From the NCBI GenBank assembly GCA_017464475.1, contig JAFTZQ010000028.1, forward strand, positions 1-34,882: a stretch of DNA of 34,882 bases. Direction: 5' to 3'. The position numbers and the translations under genes are program-made. The notes under the pieces are model-generated. The model was not told where the DNA came from. It did no database searches and saw only the letters and a list, made by a program, of their open reading frames with translations. Of this stretch, positions 1 through 7,895 are shown one piece after another. Origin of the DNA: Paludibacteraceae bacterium. GTDB lineage: Bacteria; Bacteroidota; Bacteroidia; Bacteroidales; Paludibacteraceae. The number at the start of each line of letters is the position of its first letter. The stretch's first letter is position 1.

Positions 1-113
1 CGCTTGTCGATGTCTCCTGTCCAATACCGCCAACAACATACAAACGACAACTAAAAGAACAAATACCCCACATGTCAACGAACATGCATACATCGAACAA
101 CATTTACTAACCC

Positions 114-133
114 TGTCCAACTTTTTGGGGACA
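114..133. mobile_element. Possible relic of an insertion-sequence end
   Basis: The stretch reads TGTCCAACTTTTTGGGGACA. On the minus strand this gives TGTCCCCAAAAAGTTGGACA, which resembles from memory the terminal inverted repeats of IS3-family elements in Bacteroidota. No transposase is present in the window, so this could only be the outer end of an element lying to the left, or a relic. The sequence is also an imperfect palindrome (TGTCC/GGACA), so a simple hairpin is an alternative. Confidence 0.25.
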
Positions 134-159
134 CCTCAAACCGCAACAAACAACCCTGT

Positions 160-179
160 ATCCGCCACATTTGGCGGAT
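160..179 (+). promoter_or_regulatory. Hairpin just upstream of the first gene
   Basis: ATCCGCC (160-166) and GGCGGAT (173-179) form a perfect 7-bp stem with a 6-nt loop, 18 nt before the ATG at 198. No T-tract follows, so a factor-independent terminator is unlikely. It may shape the leader of the downstream gene or mark the edge of a mobile or repeat unit. The function is unknown. Confidence 0.35.
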
Positions 180-197
180 CCTTAAACACTCAAAAAT

Positions 198-728
198 ATG
201 GCTAAAGCACAATTATCGCACCCCTTCGATGAAATACACGGGGCGTTAGGAAAAAACGAAAAGATCATCAACCGCCGGAAGAAATTCCGCGATGACAAAG
301 GTCGGGTCATAGCGGAAGGCAGCCAGGAAGCCTATGTCGTCAAACATCCGCGCAACTGGAAGAAGAATCCTAAACAAGGAGCGGAACTCGCTAATCATAA
401 CGCTTGGACAGAAGTGTGCCGCCGATCCTCGCAGATCCTTTTTGTCGCGCGCCTTGACCAAACGCCTGCCGACCAACAGCAGCACATGCTGGACTTGGAG
501 CTGCGTATCCGTAAGATGAATCATGTCCCGGAATACTATACCTTGGACGAAGCGCGTCTGCTTCTCGCGGAGTACAAGACTCGTTTTGCAGCCCAGATTC
601 CGGGCAAAAGAGGCTCACATCCCGACCCGCAAGCACCCATCGATCCCCTGAAAGGCTCCGGAAAACGCTATCTCCAGTTCCCCGCCTTCCTCCGCGCTAT
701 CATATACCACACCCTCAAAAATCAGTAG
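198..728 (+). CDS. Conserved-looking hypothetical protein, 176 aa
   Basis: This 176-residue, basic, soluble protein has no signal peptide and no membrane segment. It opens with MAKA, has a Lys/Arg-rich stretch at residues 20-60 and a Trp-Lys-Lys-Asn-Pro segment near residue 54. An acidic/Leu-rich helical part follows at about 95-130, then a Pro/Gly-rich linker at about 134-152. I do not recognise a catalytic motif. Short MAKA-type hypothetical proteins of this kind are common in Bacteroidales, but I cannot name a family. The gene converges on the minus-strand gene ending at 722, and the two overlap by 7 bp. A 7-bp hairpin lies just upstream of the start. The coding call is supported by regular codon use and by length. 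The function is unknown. Confidence 0.75.
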   Translation: MAKAQLSHPFDEIHGALGKNEKIINRRKKFRDDKGRVIAEGSQEAYVVKHPRNWKKNPKQGAELANHNAWTEVCRRSSQILFVARLDQTPADQQQHMLDLELRIRKMNHVPEYYTLDEARLLLAEYKTRFAAQIPGKRGSHPDPQAPIDPLKGSGKRYLQFPAFLRAIIYHTLKNQ

Positions 729-1978
729 ATCTCGACGATGTCGCGTTTGACGCGGCGGGTGATTTGAGAGGGAGTGAGGGGATGGATGTCTTGCGTTTGA
801 AGAGAAGTGACACGCTGGGTTGCCTTGACAATCAACGGGATCTCCGCTTTCTTGGAACCCAAGATATGCGCATCGCAGATCATGTTCTTCTCCAAAAGAT
901 AGACATGTCCGTCCTGCCGCTGGTAGATCGTGTTGAGATCGACCGACCCGCGCAGTTTCTTCAGTCGGAATTTTTGGATCTGCTGCTCGCCCATATTGAC
1001 CAGATTGAGCATCTGGAGTTGCTCGGCATTCAGTTTGATACCAAAAGGAATGGTCACTTTGACCTCCGCATGTTCGGAAAAACGGCGCACGGCAAAGGTT
1101 TCCGAGTCCACGATATAATGGCGGGAAAAAGTCATTTTGAATAGACCAAGGTATTTGGAGACCTTTTGGGTATGGGTGAGAACGGTCTCTCCTTCCGATT
1201 CATTGGAGACCGTCCAATGCCGCGTGTCGGTCATGGTCTGCTCAAAATCATAGCGCATATTTCCCATCGCAAAGAGCGCCCGGTGTACGACGACGCCGCT
1301 GTCCACGGCATTGGCAGCCTTGCGCATGAATTTCTCTTTCTGCTTTTTCTCCAGCCGCTCGATCGCGTCTCCGGCTAAGATCGAATCCGCTTGCGCGCGT
1401 TTTTGCGCATCAAAGAAACGCTTGCAGTAGCGTCCCTGGAACTGCACGGAGTCGCGTCCCTCTCTGGCTTGCTCGGGCAGAACGACGATATTGGCAATCA
1501 TCTGCTCCATTCCCCATGTGCTGTTCTCCGCATTCTTAGCCTCAAGGGCACGATCTGCCGGGCAGTACATACGCACGTCGGAGACCACTTGGTATTGGGC
1601 GTTATTGTCAGGAAACTCTTCCTCCAGCTTGACATAGACGGCGTGGAGTAGAGCAGCCATCTGTTTGCGTTTGTTCTTCTGCTTGGAGGGCTTGGCGGCT
1701 ATGACGGTCTCTTGGAGCGCGATGGGCTGTTCCTTGAGGACGAAGGTGAAAGGTGAAAGTTGAAAGGAGGAAGGATCGTCGGAGGGGGAGAGAACTAAAC
1801 ATTCGTTGGCACGAATGGTCAGTTTCTCGTAGCCGATAAAGGAAATGATAATTTTCATATCCGGCACGAGGTTCGCTTCGAAAGAAAAGAAGCCGTCGTT
1901 GTTGGTAGCCGTTCCCCATTCGGGCGCAATCTCCGGATAGACCGTAGCGTAAGCGATCGGCGCTCCTTTCTCATCCAC
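722..1978 (-). CDS. Carboxypeptidase-regulatory-like domain protein, signal peptide out of frame
   Basis: The open frame encodes an N-terminal carboxypeptidase-regulatory-like beta-sandwich (about residues 1-90, with the ATNNDGFFSF turn and SFIGYEKLTI strand usual for this domain). A roughly 320-residue C-terminal part typical of Bacteroidota surface or periplasmic proteins of unknown role follows. The open frame starts only with GTG at 1978 and lacks a signal peptide. An ATG at 2061-2059 overlaps the stop of the upstream regulator gene (TAATG), and it begins a good signal peptide (MKKHIFLLLLILNSQFSIL). That frame ends at TAG 1980-1978 after 27 codons. Three copies of a 7-bp repeat (2009-2034) separate the two frames, and one extra copy would join them exactly. 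As sequenced, the gene is probably switched off or broken. It sits in an apparent two-gene operon with the LuxR-type regulator. A GTG start at 1978 giving a cytoplasmic product is possible but unlikely. Confidence 0.75.
   Translation of the reverse strand: MDEKGAPIAYATVYPEIAPEWGTATNNDGFFSFEANLVPDMKIIISFIGYEKLTIRANECLVLSPSDDPSSFQLSPFTFVLKEQPIALQETVIAAKPSKQKNKRKQMAALLHAVYVKLEEEFPDNNAQYQVVSDVRMYCPADRALEAKNAENSTWGMEQMIANIVVLPEQAREGRDSVQFQGRYCKRFFDAQKRAQADSILAGDAIERLEKKQKEKFMRKAANAVDSGVVVHRALFAMGNMRYDFEQTMTDTRHWTVSNESEGETVLTHTQKVSKYLGLFKMTFSRHYIVDSETFAVRRFSEHAEVKVTIPFGIKLNAEQLQMLNLVNMGEQQIQKFRLKKLRGSVDLNTIYQRQDGHVYLLEKNMICDAHILGSKKAEIPLIVKATQRVTSLQTQDIHPLTPSQITRRVKRDIVEIY
1744..1766. repeat. Heptamer microsatellite inside a coding region
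   Basis: The plus strand shows three consecutive 7-bp units (AGGTGAA, AGGTGAA, AGTTGAA) within the carboxypeptidase-regulatory-domain gene. They are read on the minus strand as part of a short Ser/Phe/Thr-rich segment between the domain and the C-terminal part. The period matches the heptamers at 2009 and 4480. Confidence 0.6.
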
Positions 1979-2008
1979 TACGCGACCGGAATAGGTGGCA
2001 GCGAAAGA

Positions 2009-2034
2009 ATTGAGAATTGAGAATTGAGAATTAG
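2009..2034. repeat. Three-copy 7-bp tandem repeat at a signal-peptide frame junction
   Basis: TGAGAAT is repeated three times (2011-2017, 2018-2024, 2025-2031), with partial matches on both sides. On the minus strand it is read as ATTCTCA units inside the hydrophobic core of the predicted signal peptide. Seven is not a multiple of three, so gain or loss of a unit changes frame. Four copies (or one) put the ATG at 2061 in frame with the long open frame ending at 722; three copies do not. See the finding. Confidence 0.8.
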
Positions 2035-2060
2035 CAGGAGAAGAAATATATGCTTTTTCA

Positions 2061-2939
2061 TTACTCTAAACTATTGATATCAACTAAGTTATTGACGATG
2101 GCATAGATCGTCAGACCCGCGGTGGAATGGATATTCAGCTTGCGGGTGATATTCTTACGATGGGTAATAACGGTATGCGGCGAGATGAAGAGTACATCCG
2201 CTATCTCTTTGTTACTCAATCCCTTGACGATCTGAACGAGGATGTCTTTCTCGCGGTCGGAGAGTTGTTCGTTGGAAGGTTTGATGGTTTGAGAGTTTGA
2301 AGGTTTGTGTGCGGATGATTGCTGCAAAACCGGACGGAGGATATCATCCTCAATCGCACAATGGTCCGCAAAATCCTGCTCTGTATGCCATAAATCGGAC
2401 ATGACGGAAACAAGGGAATGCGTGGTTAATGAATTCGTGTTGAGGGATTGAGAGGGATAATATTTGATGATCAGATTCTTGATCTCCGTCAGTTTGTCAG
2501 TAATACGTTGGTCGTCATGTTCGTGCTCCTCGTACAGACCTGCATTTTCATGCTCAATATGCGTGCGTATCTCGTCCACGAATTCATCATAGCAGCGGAG
2601 AATGAGGGTCGGTATATGGCTGGAGAAATCATTGGGACGAATCGCCTCCATCAAAGACTGACGCAGTCTCGGAAGACGGAAATCCAAGAAATACGAATGG
2701 GCATTTCGGAGGTAGCATTGCAGCGTGTCCAGATCAATCTCCGCAGGCTGCACTTTGATGCGCGAGACTTTATAATTCACCACCGCCAGAAAAGTAGGCG
2801 TATGGATACCGTGCGACTCGCATACCTGCGCGATGGTTTGCTCTCCCACACCCATTGACAGACCGAAACGGCTGATGATTTGGATGGCTTCTTCCTCATG
2901 CGCCATCAAATCGCATATTTTGTCCGAGGCTTTGTACAC
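2061..2939 (-). CDS. LuxR-type regulator with hemerythrin-like core
   Basis: The protein has 292 residues in three parts. Residues 1-60 resemble the short N-terminal domain of RIC/ScdA-type proteins, but without their CCGG. Residues about 85-205 are His/Glu/Asp-rich and resemble the HHE (hemerythrin) four-helix domain, with visible metal-ligand-type elements NAHSYFLDFRLPRL, HIEHENAGLYEEHEHDD and DFADHCAIEDD. Residues about 228-290 form a LuxR-type helix-turn-helix (LSDREKDILVQIVKGLSNKEI, then ISPHTVITHRKN). HHE domains hold a di-iron centre and respond to oxygen, nitric oxide or iron, so a redox or iron-responsive transcription factor is inferred. A Ser/Lys/Pro/Asn linker between the HHE and DNA-binding parts comes from a microsatellite at 2274-2307. 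The gene has its own promoter (2986-3016), is divergent from two TonB-dependent receptors, and overlaps the ATG of the next gene by TAATG. Confidence 0.85.
   Translation of the reverse strand: MYKASDKICDLMAHEEEAIQIISRFGLSMGVGEQTIAQVCESHGIHTPTFLAVVNYKVSRIKVQPAEIDLDTLQCYLRNAHSYFLDFRLPRLRQSLMEAIRPNDFSSHIPTLILRCYDEFVDEIRTHIEHENAGLYEEHEHDDQRITDKLTEIKNLIIKYYPSQSLNTNSLTTHSLVSVMSDLWHTEQDFADHCAIEDDILRPVLQQSSAHKPSNSQTIKPSNEQLSDREKDILVQIVKGLSNKEIADVLFISPHTVITHRKNITRKLNIHSTAGLTIYAIVNNLVDINSLE
2274..2307. repeat. Short degenerate repeat coding for a regulator linker
   Basis: Four degenerate units based on GGTTTGA/AGTTTGA with 7-9 bp spacing lie in the linker of the LuxR-type regulator. Read on the minus strand they give the KPSNSQTIKPSNEQ linker between the hemerythrin-like and DNA-binding domains. 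This belongs to the same class as the other microsatellites of the window. Confidence 0.5.
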
Positions 2940-2942
2940 GAC

Positions 2943-2964
2943 GAAATTAAAAATTAAAAATTAC
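2943..2964. repeat. Heptamer microsatellite between gene start and promoter
   Basis: About three units of a 7-bp AT-only repeat (GAAATTA, AAAATTA, AAAATTA) lie in the 5' untranslated region of the LuxR-type regulator, between its ATG (2939) and its promoter. Copy-number change here would alter leader length but no reading frame. Confidence 0.5.
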
Positions 2965-2985
2965 GAATTAACAAATTTAACGGCG

Positions 2986-3016
2986 CAAAGGTACGAAAAA
3001 AATCTCATGTATGCAA
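2986..3016 (-). promoter_or_regulatory. Promoter of the LuxR-type regulator
   Basis: On the minus strand TTG (3016-3014) is followed after 20 bases by TACCTTTG (2993-2986). This fits the Bacteroidota primary-sigma consensus of a -33 TTTG and a -7 TAnnTTTG. It lies about 50 bp upstream of the ATG at 2939. Confidence 0.75.
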
Positions 3017-3068
3017 CACAAAACGACAAATTTTATGCCAAAAGGGGCAAAATACCGCAGTTTAGGTA

Positions 3069-3099
3069 TTGCGTATGTGAGAAAAAAGCAGTAATTTTG
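3069..3099 (+). promoter_or_regulatory. Promoter of the TonB-dependent receptor pair
   Basis: TTG (3069-3071), 20 bases, then TAATTTTG (3092-3099) fit the Bacteroidota -33/-7 consensus. It is divergent from the regulator promoter, leaving about 50 bp between the two -33 boxes. That gap is a natural place for a shared operator, but I saw no convincing palindrome in it. Confidence 0.75.
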
Positions 3100-3130
3100 C
3101 ACCCGTTTTTGAAAAATGAAAGGTGAAAGG

Positions 3131-5485
3131 ATGAAATTGAAAGGGATAATATCACTCCTTATTATATTATTTACGTGCGTGTGTGTCCATGCGCAGGTAA
3201 GCGGTGTGGTATTGGATGATCGGGGAGAGCCGATGATCGGCGCAAATGTTTATTGGGCAGGGACAAACAAAGGAGTAGCAAGCAATATTAACGGAGAGTT
3301 CACCATTATGCCGGTGAAGGGAAACCGGACGTTGGTCATTTCTTTTGTGGGCTACCACAACGACACGGTGGAGGTCGCGAACCGCGAACCGCTGACGATC
3401 GTGTTGGTGGAAGATGCGATTTTGGACGAGGTGACGATCACCGAACGCAAGCAGGGTGTGCTCAAGAGCCGCACTTCGGCGTTTGATACGCAGACCATCG
3501 GAACGGAAGAGTTATGCCGCGCGGCGTGCTGTAACTTAAGCGAAGCGTTTGAGACGAATGCGTCGGTCGATGTGGCTTATTCGGATGCCGCAACGGGCGC
3601 CAAACAGATCCGTTTATTGGGATTGAGTGGCACGTATGTGCAACTGATCCAAGAGAATACACCGGCAGTGCGCGGCTTGGCGCAGAACTTCGGACTGGAA
3701 TACATTCCCGGTCCGTGGATGAGCAGTATTCAGGTGAGCAAAGGTACTTCGTCCGTCATCAACGGTTACGAAGCTACTTCGGGTCAGATCAACGTGGAGT
3801 TACTCAAACCGCAGACCCAGAATCCGCTTTCCGTCAATCTGATGTTTAATTCCGAAGTGATGGCGGAAGCCAATATCATGGGCGGATGGGAGTTGCTGAA
3901 AAAAGAACATGACCACGCTAACGGACATCACCACCATGAGTCGCTTTATACGGGGCTTTTGGCGCACTACGGCGGCAGTTACATGGCGATGGACGGCAAT
4001 CATGATTCGTTCGTGGACATGCCGAAGATACAGAATGCCAATATCGCCAACCGCTGGTTCTACAAGAACGGCGAATATACGTTCCAGGCTTTTGTGCGCG
4101 GTTTGTACGACCGCAGACGAGGCGGACAGTTGAATGTACATAGTGACCAAGTACCAAGTGACCAAGTACCAAGTGACAAAGGTAATACACCGTATCTGAT
4201 CAATCTGAATACATGGCGGGTAGAGGGATTCTTGAAAAACGGCTATGTGTTCGATGAAGAGAGCGGGAGTTCGGTTGCTTTGATCACAGCGGTCAGTTAC
4301 CATAACCTCAATAACCAATATGGTCTCAGGGAATGGAAAGCAGACCAGCTGAATGCATATCTCAATGCCATTTACCAGGGCAACTGGGAAGGCGGCGGAC
4401 TGATTGACAACGACCATCGTTTGAGCGCCGGAGCAAGTGTCAATTTTGACAAATACGGCGAGACGCTGCGTCTGCCTGCAATTCTCAATTCTCAAATCTC
4501 AATTCTCAATTTGGATAGATGGGAAGTGACGCCGGGTGTGTTTGCGGAATATAGTTACAAGTATGCGGATATGCTGTCTCTGGTGGCAGGTGTGCGTGCG
4601 GACTACTCAACGCGATACGGATTCTTCTTCACGCCGCGTATGAATATCCGCTATACGCCGTTCCAATGGTGGACGCTGCGCGGAAGCGTGGGAATGGGTT
4701 ACCGCAGCCCGAATGCGATTGCGGACAATGCGTTCATGCTGCCGTCGAGCCGCGAGCTACATCTGGCGAACGAGATCAAGCAGGAGCGGGCAGCCAATGC
4801 CGGTATCAGCACGACCTTCTATATCCCGATGGGAAGCAGGGAACTGCAGCTTTCGGCGGAGTATTACTATACGCATTTCCTGAACTCGCTGATCGTGGAT
4901 TTAGACCAAGATCCGCACGCCGTGCATGTCTATAACCAGACCGACATAGCGGGTGCGAAATCCTTTGCCCATTGCGCACAGATAGAAGCTTCAATGGAGG
5001 TCCTTCGCGGCTGGACATGGACCGCTGCTTTCCGTTGGACGGATGTCAAACAGACGACGAAGAATGGTACCACGGGCAATTATGAACTGCGCACCAAAGC
5101 GCTGACTAATCGGTTTAAGGGAGTGATTAGTACCAGTTACCAGACGCCGCTGAAGAAATGGCAGTTTGACGTGACCGCACAATTCAACGGCATCAGCCGC
5201 ATGCCGGACGGATTTACCGCTTACGGCGATATGCTCGGCGGCTACGGTACGCCGAAACCCATTACCTGGTATCCGCAACTGATGGCGCAAGTGACCAAGT
5301 ATTTCCGTACGTGCAGCCTCTATTTGGGAGCAGAGAACATGACGAATTTCAAGCAACACATGCCGATAATAGACAGTTTCCAGCCTTTCGGACCGGATTT
5401 CGATGCGTCCATGGTATGCGGACCGACCACAGGATGGAAAGTGTATGTCGGATTCAGATATGATTTGGAAAAAGCTGAAGATTGA
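3131..5485 (+). CDS. TonB-dependent outer-membrane receptor with His-rich loop
   Basis: The start at 3131 gives a classic signal peptide (KLKGIISLLIILFTCVCVHAQ). The in-frame ATG at 3116 only adds microsatellite-derived residues. The mature 784-codon product has an N-terminal carboxypeptidase-regulatory-like domain (about residues 24-105, with GANVYWAGTNKG and ISFVGYHNDT). A TonB plug follows (about 115-235), ending in SSVINGYEATSGQINVELLKP, then a beta-barrel. Two oddities are a His-rich segment at about residues 258-275 (EHDHANGHHHHES), which could bind a transition metal, and a 15-bp in-frame repeat giving SDQVPSDQVPSD at about 337-350. Both are probably in extracellular loops. The substrate is unknown; the His cluster makes copper, zinc or haem/iron reasonable guesses. 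The gene is likely cotranscribed with the next receptor, which begins 19 bp later. Confidence 0.88.
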   Translation: MKLKGIISLLIILFTCVCVHAQVSGVVLDDRGEPMIGANVYWAGTNKGVASNINGEFTIMPVKGNRTLVISFVGYHNDTVEVANREPLTIVLVEDAILDEVTITERKQGVLKSRTSAFDTQTIGTEELCRAACCNLSEAFETNASVDVAYSDAATGAKQIRLLGLSGTYVQLIQENTPAVRGLAQNFGLEYIPGPWMSSIQVSKGTSSVINGYEATSGQINVELLKPQTQNPLSVNLMFNSEVMAEANIMGGWELLKKEHDHANGHHHHESLYTGLLAHYGGSYMAMDGNHDSFVDMPKIQNANIANRWFYKNGEYTFQAFVRGLYDRRRGGQLNVHSDQVPSDQVPSDKGNTPYLINLNTWRVEGFLKNGYVFDEESGSSVALITAVSYHNLNNQYGLREWKADQLNAYLNAIYQGNWEGGGLIDNDHRLSAGASVNFDKYGETLRLPAILNSQISILNLDRWEVTPGVFAEYSYKYADMLSLVAGVRADYSTRYGFFFTPRMNIRYTPFQWWTLRGSVGMGYRSPNAIADNAFMLPSSRELHLANEIKQERAANAGISTTFYIPMGSRELQLSAEYYYTHFLNSLIVDLDQDPHAVHVYNQTDIAGAKSFAHCAQIEASMEVLRGWTWTAAFRWTDVKQTTKNGTTGNYELRTKALTNRFKGVISTSYQTPLKKWQFDVTAQFNGISRMPDGFTAYGDMLGGYGTPKPITWYPQLMAQVTKYFRTCSLYLGAENMTNFKQHMPIIDSFQPFGPDFDASMVCGPTTGWKVYVGFRYDLEKAED
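4142..4181 (+). repeat. 15-bp in-frame tandem repeat in the receptor
   Basis: AGTGACCAAGTACCA is present twice in tandem, followed by a partial third copy. The period is five codons, so copy-number change would lengthen or shorten the loop (SDQVP units) without frameshift. Confidence 0.8.
4480..4511 (+). repeat. Heptamer microsatellite in the receptor barrel
   Basis: There are four consecutive 7-bp units (AATTCTC, AATTCTC, AAATCTC, AATTCTC) plus a partial fifth, coding for NSQISILNLD. The unit is identical to that at 2009-2034 read on the minus strand. Slippage here would shift the frame and truncate the receptor. Confidence 0.75.
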
Positions 5486-5504
5486 AAGCTGAAAAAAGAA
5501 AGGA

Positions 5505-7772
5505 ATGAAAAAGATATTAGTTTGTTTATTAACCGTTCTGGCTATGCCTATGCTGGCGCAATACGATGCGCACTTGACGGGGCACGTGCTGGACGAAGCG
5601 ACCGGCGAACACATGGCGTTCGTCAATGTGCAACTGAAAGGAACCAACATCGGAACCGTTACCGATGAGAGTGGTCACTACCTGCTGAAAGACCTGCCGA
5701 TCGGACGGCAGACGATCGTGTTCAGCTTCGTGGGGTACGAGACCTTGGAGATGCCGATAACTATCATCGAAGACAAGACAGTAGAGCTGAAGATGTCTCT
5801 TCGCGAAGTCTCACAGCAGTTAAATAATGTGGTCGTGACCGCCAACCGGTATGCCACCAAACGGCAGGAAACATCGACGATTGTCAATGTGTTGAACCCT
5901 AAATTATTTGAGACAACTGCGGTGTCGTGTGTGGCAGATGTGCTGAATTTCCAACCCGGTTTGCGGGTGGAGAACAGCTGTTCGAACTGCGGCAAAACGG
6001 ATCTTCGTATCAACGGTCTGCAGGGACAATACACCCAGATTCTGATGGACAGCAGGCCTGTGTTCTCTTCGATGGCTTCGGTATATGGACTGGAGCAAGT
6101 GCCGGCGGCGATGATTGACCGAATTGAAGTCATGCGCGGCGGCGGGTCAGCTATCTACGGCGCAAACGCGATTGCCGGAGTGGTGAATATCATTACCAAA
6201 GAGCCGGTACGTAATTTCGTCAATATCGCCAACACCAGCAATATCAACGAACATGCGGGCTATGACATCAACACGGACCTGAACGGATCGGTCATGAGCG
6301 AGAACCGCAAAATAGGCGCGTACCTCTTTGCTTCCCATCGTACCCGCAGCGCGTACGACCGCGATCTGGATGGGTTTAGCGAACTGCCGCAGTTGCGTTC
6401 TACCACTGCCGGCGCACGGTTGTTTTTCAAGACCAGCGCGTACAGCAAGATCACCATGGAATACCACCACACGACGGACTATCGCCGCGGAGGCAACAGA
6501 CGCGATGAGGAACCGCATAAAGCGGACATCGCGGAGCAGTTGCGGCATAACATTGACGCCGGATCGGTGGCTTTCGACTGGTACTCGCCGGACGAGAAGC
6601 ATTTCGTATCCGCTTATTCGGCTATCCAGCATATCGGTCGAGACAGCTATTTCGGAGCAGGAAGAGACACAGCGGCATACGGCAGAAGTACGGATTTGAC
6701 TTCCAACACCGGTCTGCAATACCGTTTCTCGTATCCCTGCGGTCTGATGAAAGGCGACCTGACGGTTGGAGCGGAATATAATTACAACGGTCTGCATGAC
6801 AAGATGCTGGGCTACAACCGCGATATGAACCAAAAAGTGCATGTGGTGGGTGCTTACGCGCAGAACGAATGGAAAAACGACCATTGGAGTGTACTCATCG
6901 GTGCTCGTTTGGAGAAACATAACTTACTGAAAATGCCGGTGGTCACTCCGCGTGCCACATTCCGATATACGCCTATTGAAGGTTTGGTCTTCCGCGCAGG
7001 TTACAGCAGCGGTTACAGAGCGCCGCAGGCGTATGATGAGGACTTGCATGTAGCGGCGGTGGGAGGTAGTGTGTCGCTAATCACATTAGACCCGAAACTG
7101 CGTCCCGAATACTCGCATAGCGCAACGCTTAGCGCAGACTGGTATCGCCAATTTGGCAAATGGGAAGTGAACCTGACGGCGGAAGGATTCTATACGTATC
7201 TGCAAGACGTGTTCTTCCTGCGCGAGGACGGAATGGATGCAGCGGGTAACTTGTTATTCACGCGTACGAACGCTCCCGGTGCTTGGGTGGGCGGATTGAA
7301 TATAGAAGGCAAAGTGGTATATGGTCCGTGGGTGACATTCCAATTAGGATATACATACCAGCAGAGCCGTTACACCGTAGCGCAGCAATGGAGCGCGGAT
7401 GTAGCGCCGCAAACGCGGATGTTGCATACGCCGGATAACTATGCGTATATGTTGATTGACGTTGAACCCGTGCGCGATTTCACCATCTCCATCAATGGCA
7501 AAGCGACAGGATCTATGTTAGTGCCTCACTTGGCAGGATATATTCCGCAGGACGAGGAAGTGAAGACTCCGAGTTTCTGGGATTTAGGAATCAGACTGGC
7601 TTACGACATACATCTCTACAAGCATTATTGTCTGGAAGTGAGTGCAGGAATCAAGAATATTCTTGATCAATTCCAGCGCGATATAGACAAAGGCGAGTTC
7701 CGCGACGCAAACTATATCTACGGACCTTCCACGCCGCGAACTTATTTCGCCGGACTGGCACTTAAGTTGTAA
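5505..7772 (+). CDS. TonB-dependent outer-membrane receptor, second of a pair
   Basis: The 755-residue protein has a signal peptide (MKKILVCLLTVLAMPMLAQ) and a carboxypeptidase-regulatory-like domain at about 22-105 (HMAFVNVQLKGTNIGTVTDE, FSFVGYETLE). The plug domain at about 110-235 shows INGLQGQYTQILMDSRPVF and MRGGGSAIYGANAIAGVVN, the form seen in colicin-I/ferric-siderophore/haem-type receptors. A beta-barrel ends in FAGLALKL, a C-terminal signature fitting outer-membrane insertion. A CSNC (CxxC) motif sits in the plug just before the INGLQG strand. The gene follows the first receptor by 19 bp, so cotranscription is likely. A terminator follows at 7799-7837. Substrate import is driven by TonB-ExbBD encoded elsewhere. 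The substrate is not readable from the sequence; iron/haem or another metal is inferred from subfamily resemblance. Confidence 0.88.
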   Translation: MKKILVCLLTVLAMPMLAQYDAHLTGHVLDEATGEHMAFVNVQLKGTNIGTVTDESGHYLLKDLPIGRQTIVFSFVGYETLEMPITIIEDKTVELKMSLREVSQQLNNVVVTANRYATKRQETSTIVNVLNPKLFETTAVSCVADVLNFQPGLRVENSCSNCGKTDLRINGLQGQYTQILMDSRPVFSSMASVYGLEQVPAAMIDRIEVMRGGGSAIYGANAIAGVVNIITKEPVRNFVNIANTSNINEHAGYDINTDLNGSVMSENRKIGAYLFASHRTRSAYDRDLDGFSELPQLRSTTAGARLFFKTSAYSKITMEYHHTTDYRRGGNRRDEEPHKADIAEQLRHNIDAGSVAFDWYSPDEKHFVSAYSAIQHIGRDSYFGAGRDTAAYGRSTDLTSNTGLQYRFSYPCGLMKGDLTVGAEYNYNGLHDKMLGYNRDMNQKVHVVGAYAQNEWKNDHWSVLIGARLEKHNLLKMPVVTPRATFRYTPIEGLVFRAGYSSGYRAPQAYDEDLHVAAVGGSVSLITLDPKLRPEYSHSATLSADWYRQFGKWEVNLTAEGFYTYLQDVFFLREDGMDAAGNLLFTRTNAPGAWVGGLNIEGKVVYGPWVTFQLGYTYQQSRYTVAQQWSADVAPQTRMLHTPDNYAYMLIDVEPVRDFTISINGKATGSMLVPHLAGYIPQDEEVKTPSFWDLGIRLAYDIHLYKHYCLEVSAGIKNILDQFQRDIDKGEFRDANYIYGPSTPRTYFAGLALKL

Positions 7773-7798
7773 AAAACGGTACTCTAATAATAGGAAAT

Positions 7799-7837
7799 GG
7801 GCTTAAAGGGCATTTATTTGCGTTTTAAGCCCTTTTT
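7799..7837 (+). terminator. Factor-independent terminator after the receptor pair
   Basis: GGGCTTAAA (7799-7807) pairs with TTTAAGCCC (7824-7832), and TTTTT follows directly. It lies 27 bp after the stop of the second receptor and separates it from gyrA. Confidence 0.85.
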
Positions 7838-7895
7838 GTTTCTCTACCGACACCCCCTCGGAAACGAAATAAAAATCAAAAATATCGCAGAAAAA

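Noticed and set aside
2833-3126. 97-codon plus-strand frame across the divergent promoter region
   Set aside because: It spans two promoters and a microsatellite and overlaps the regulator gene antisense.
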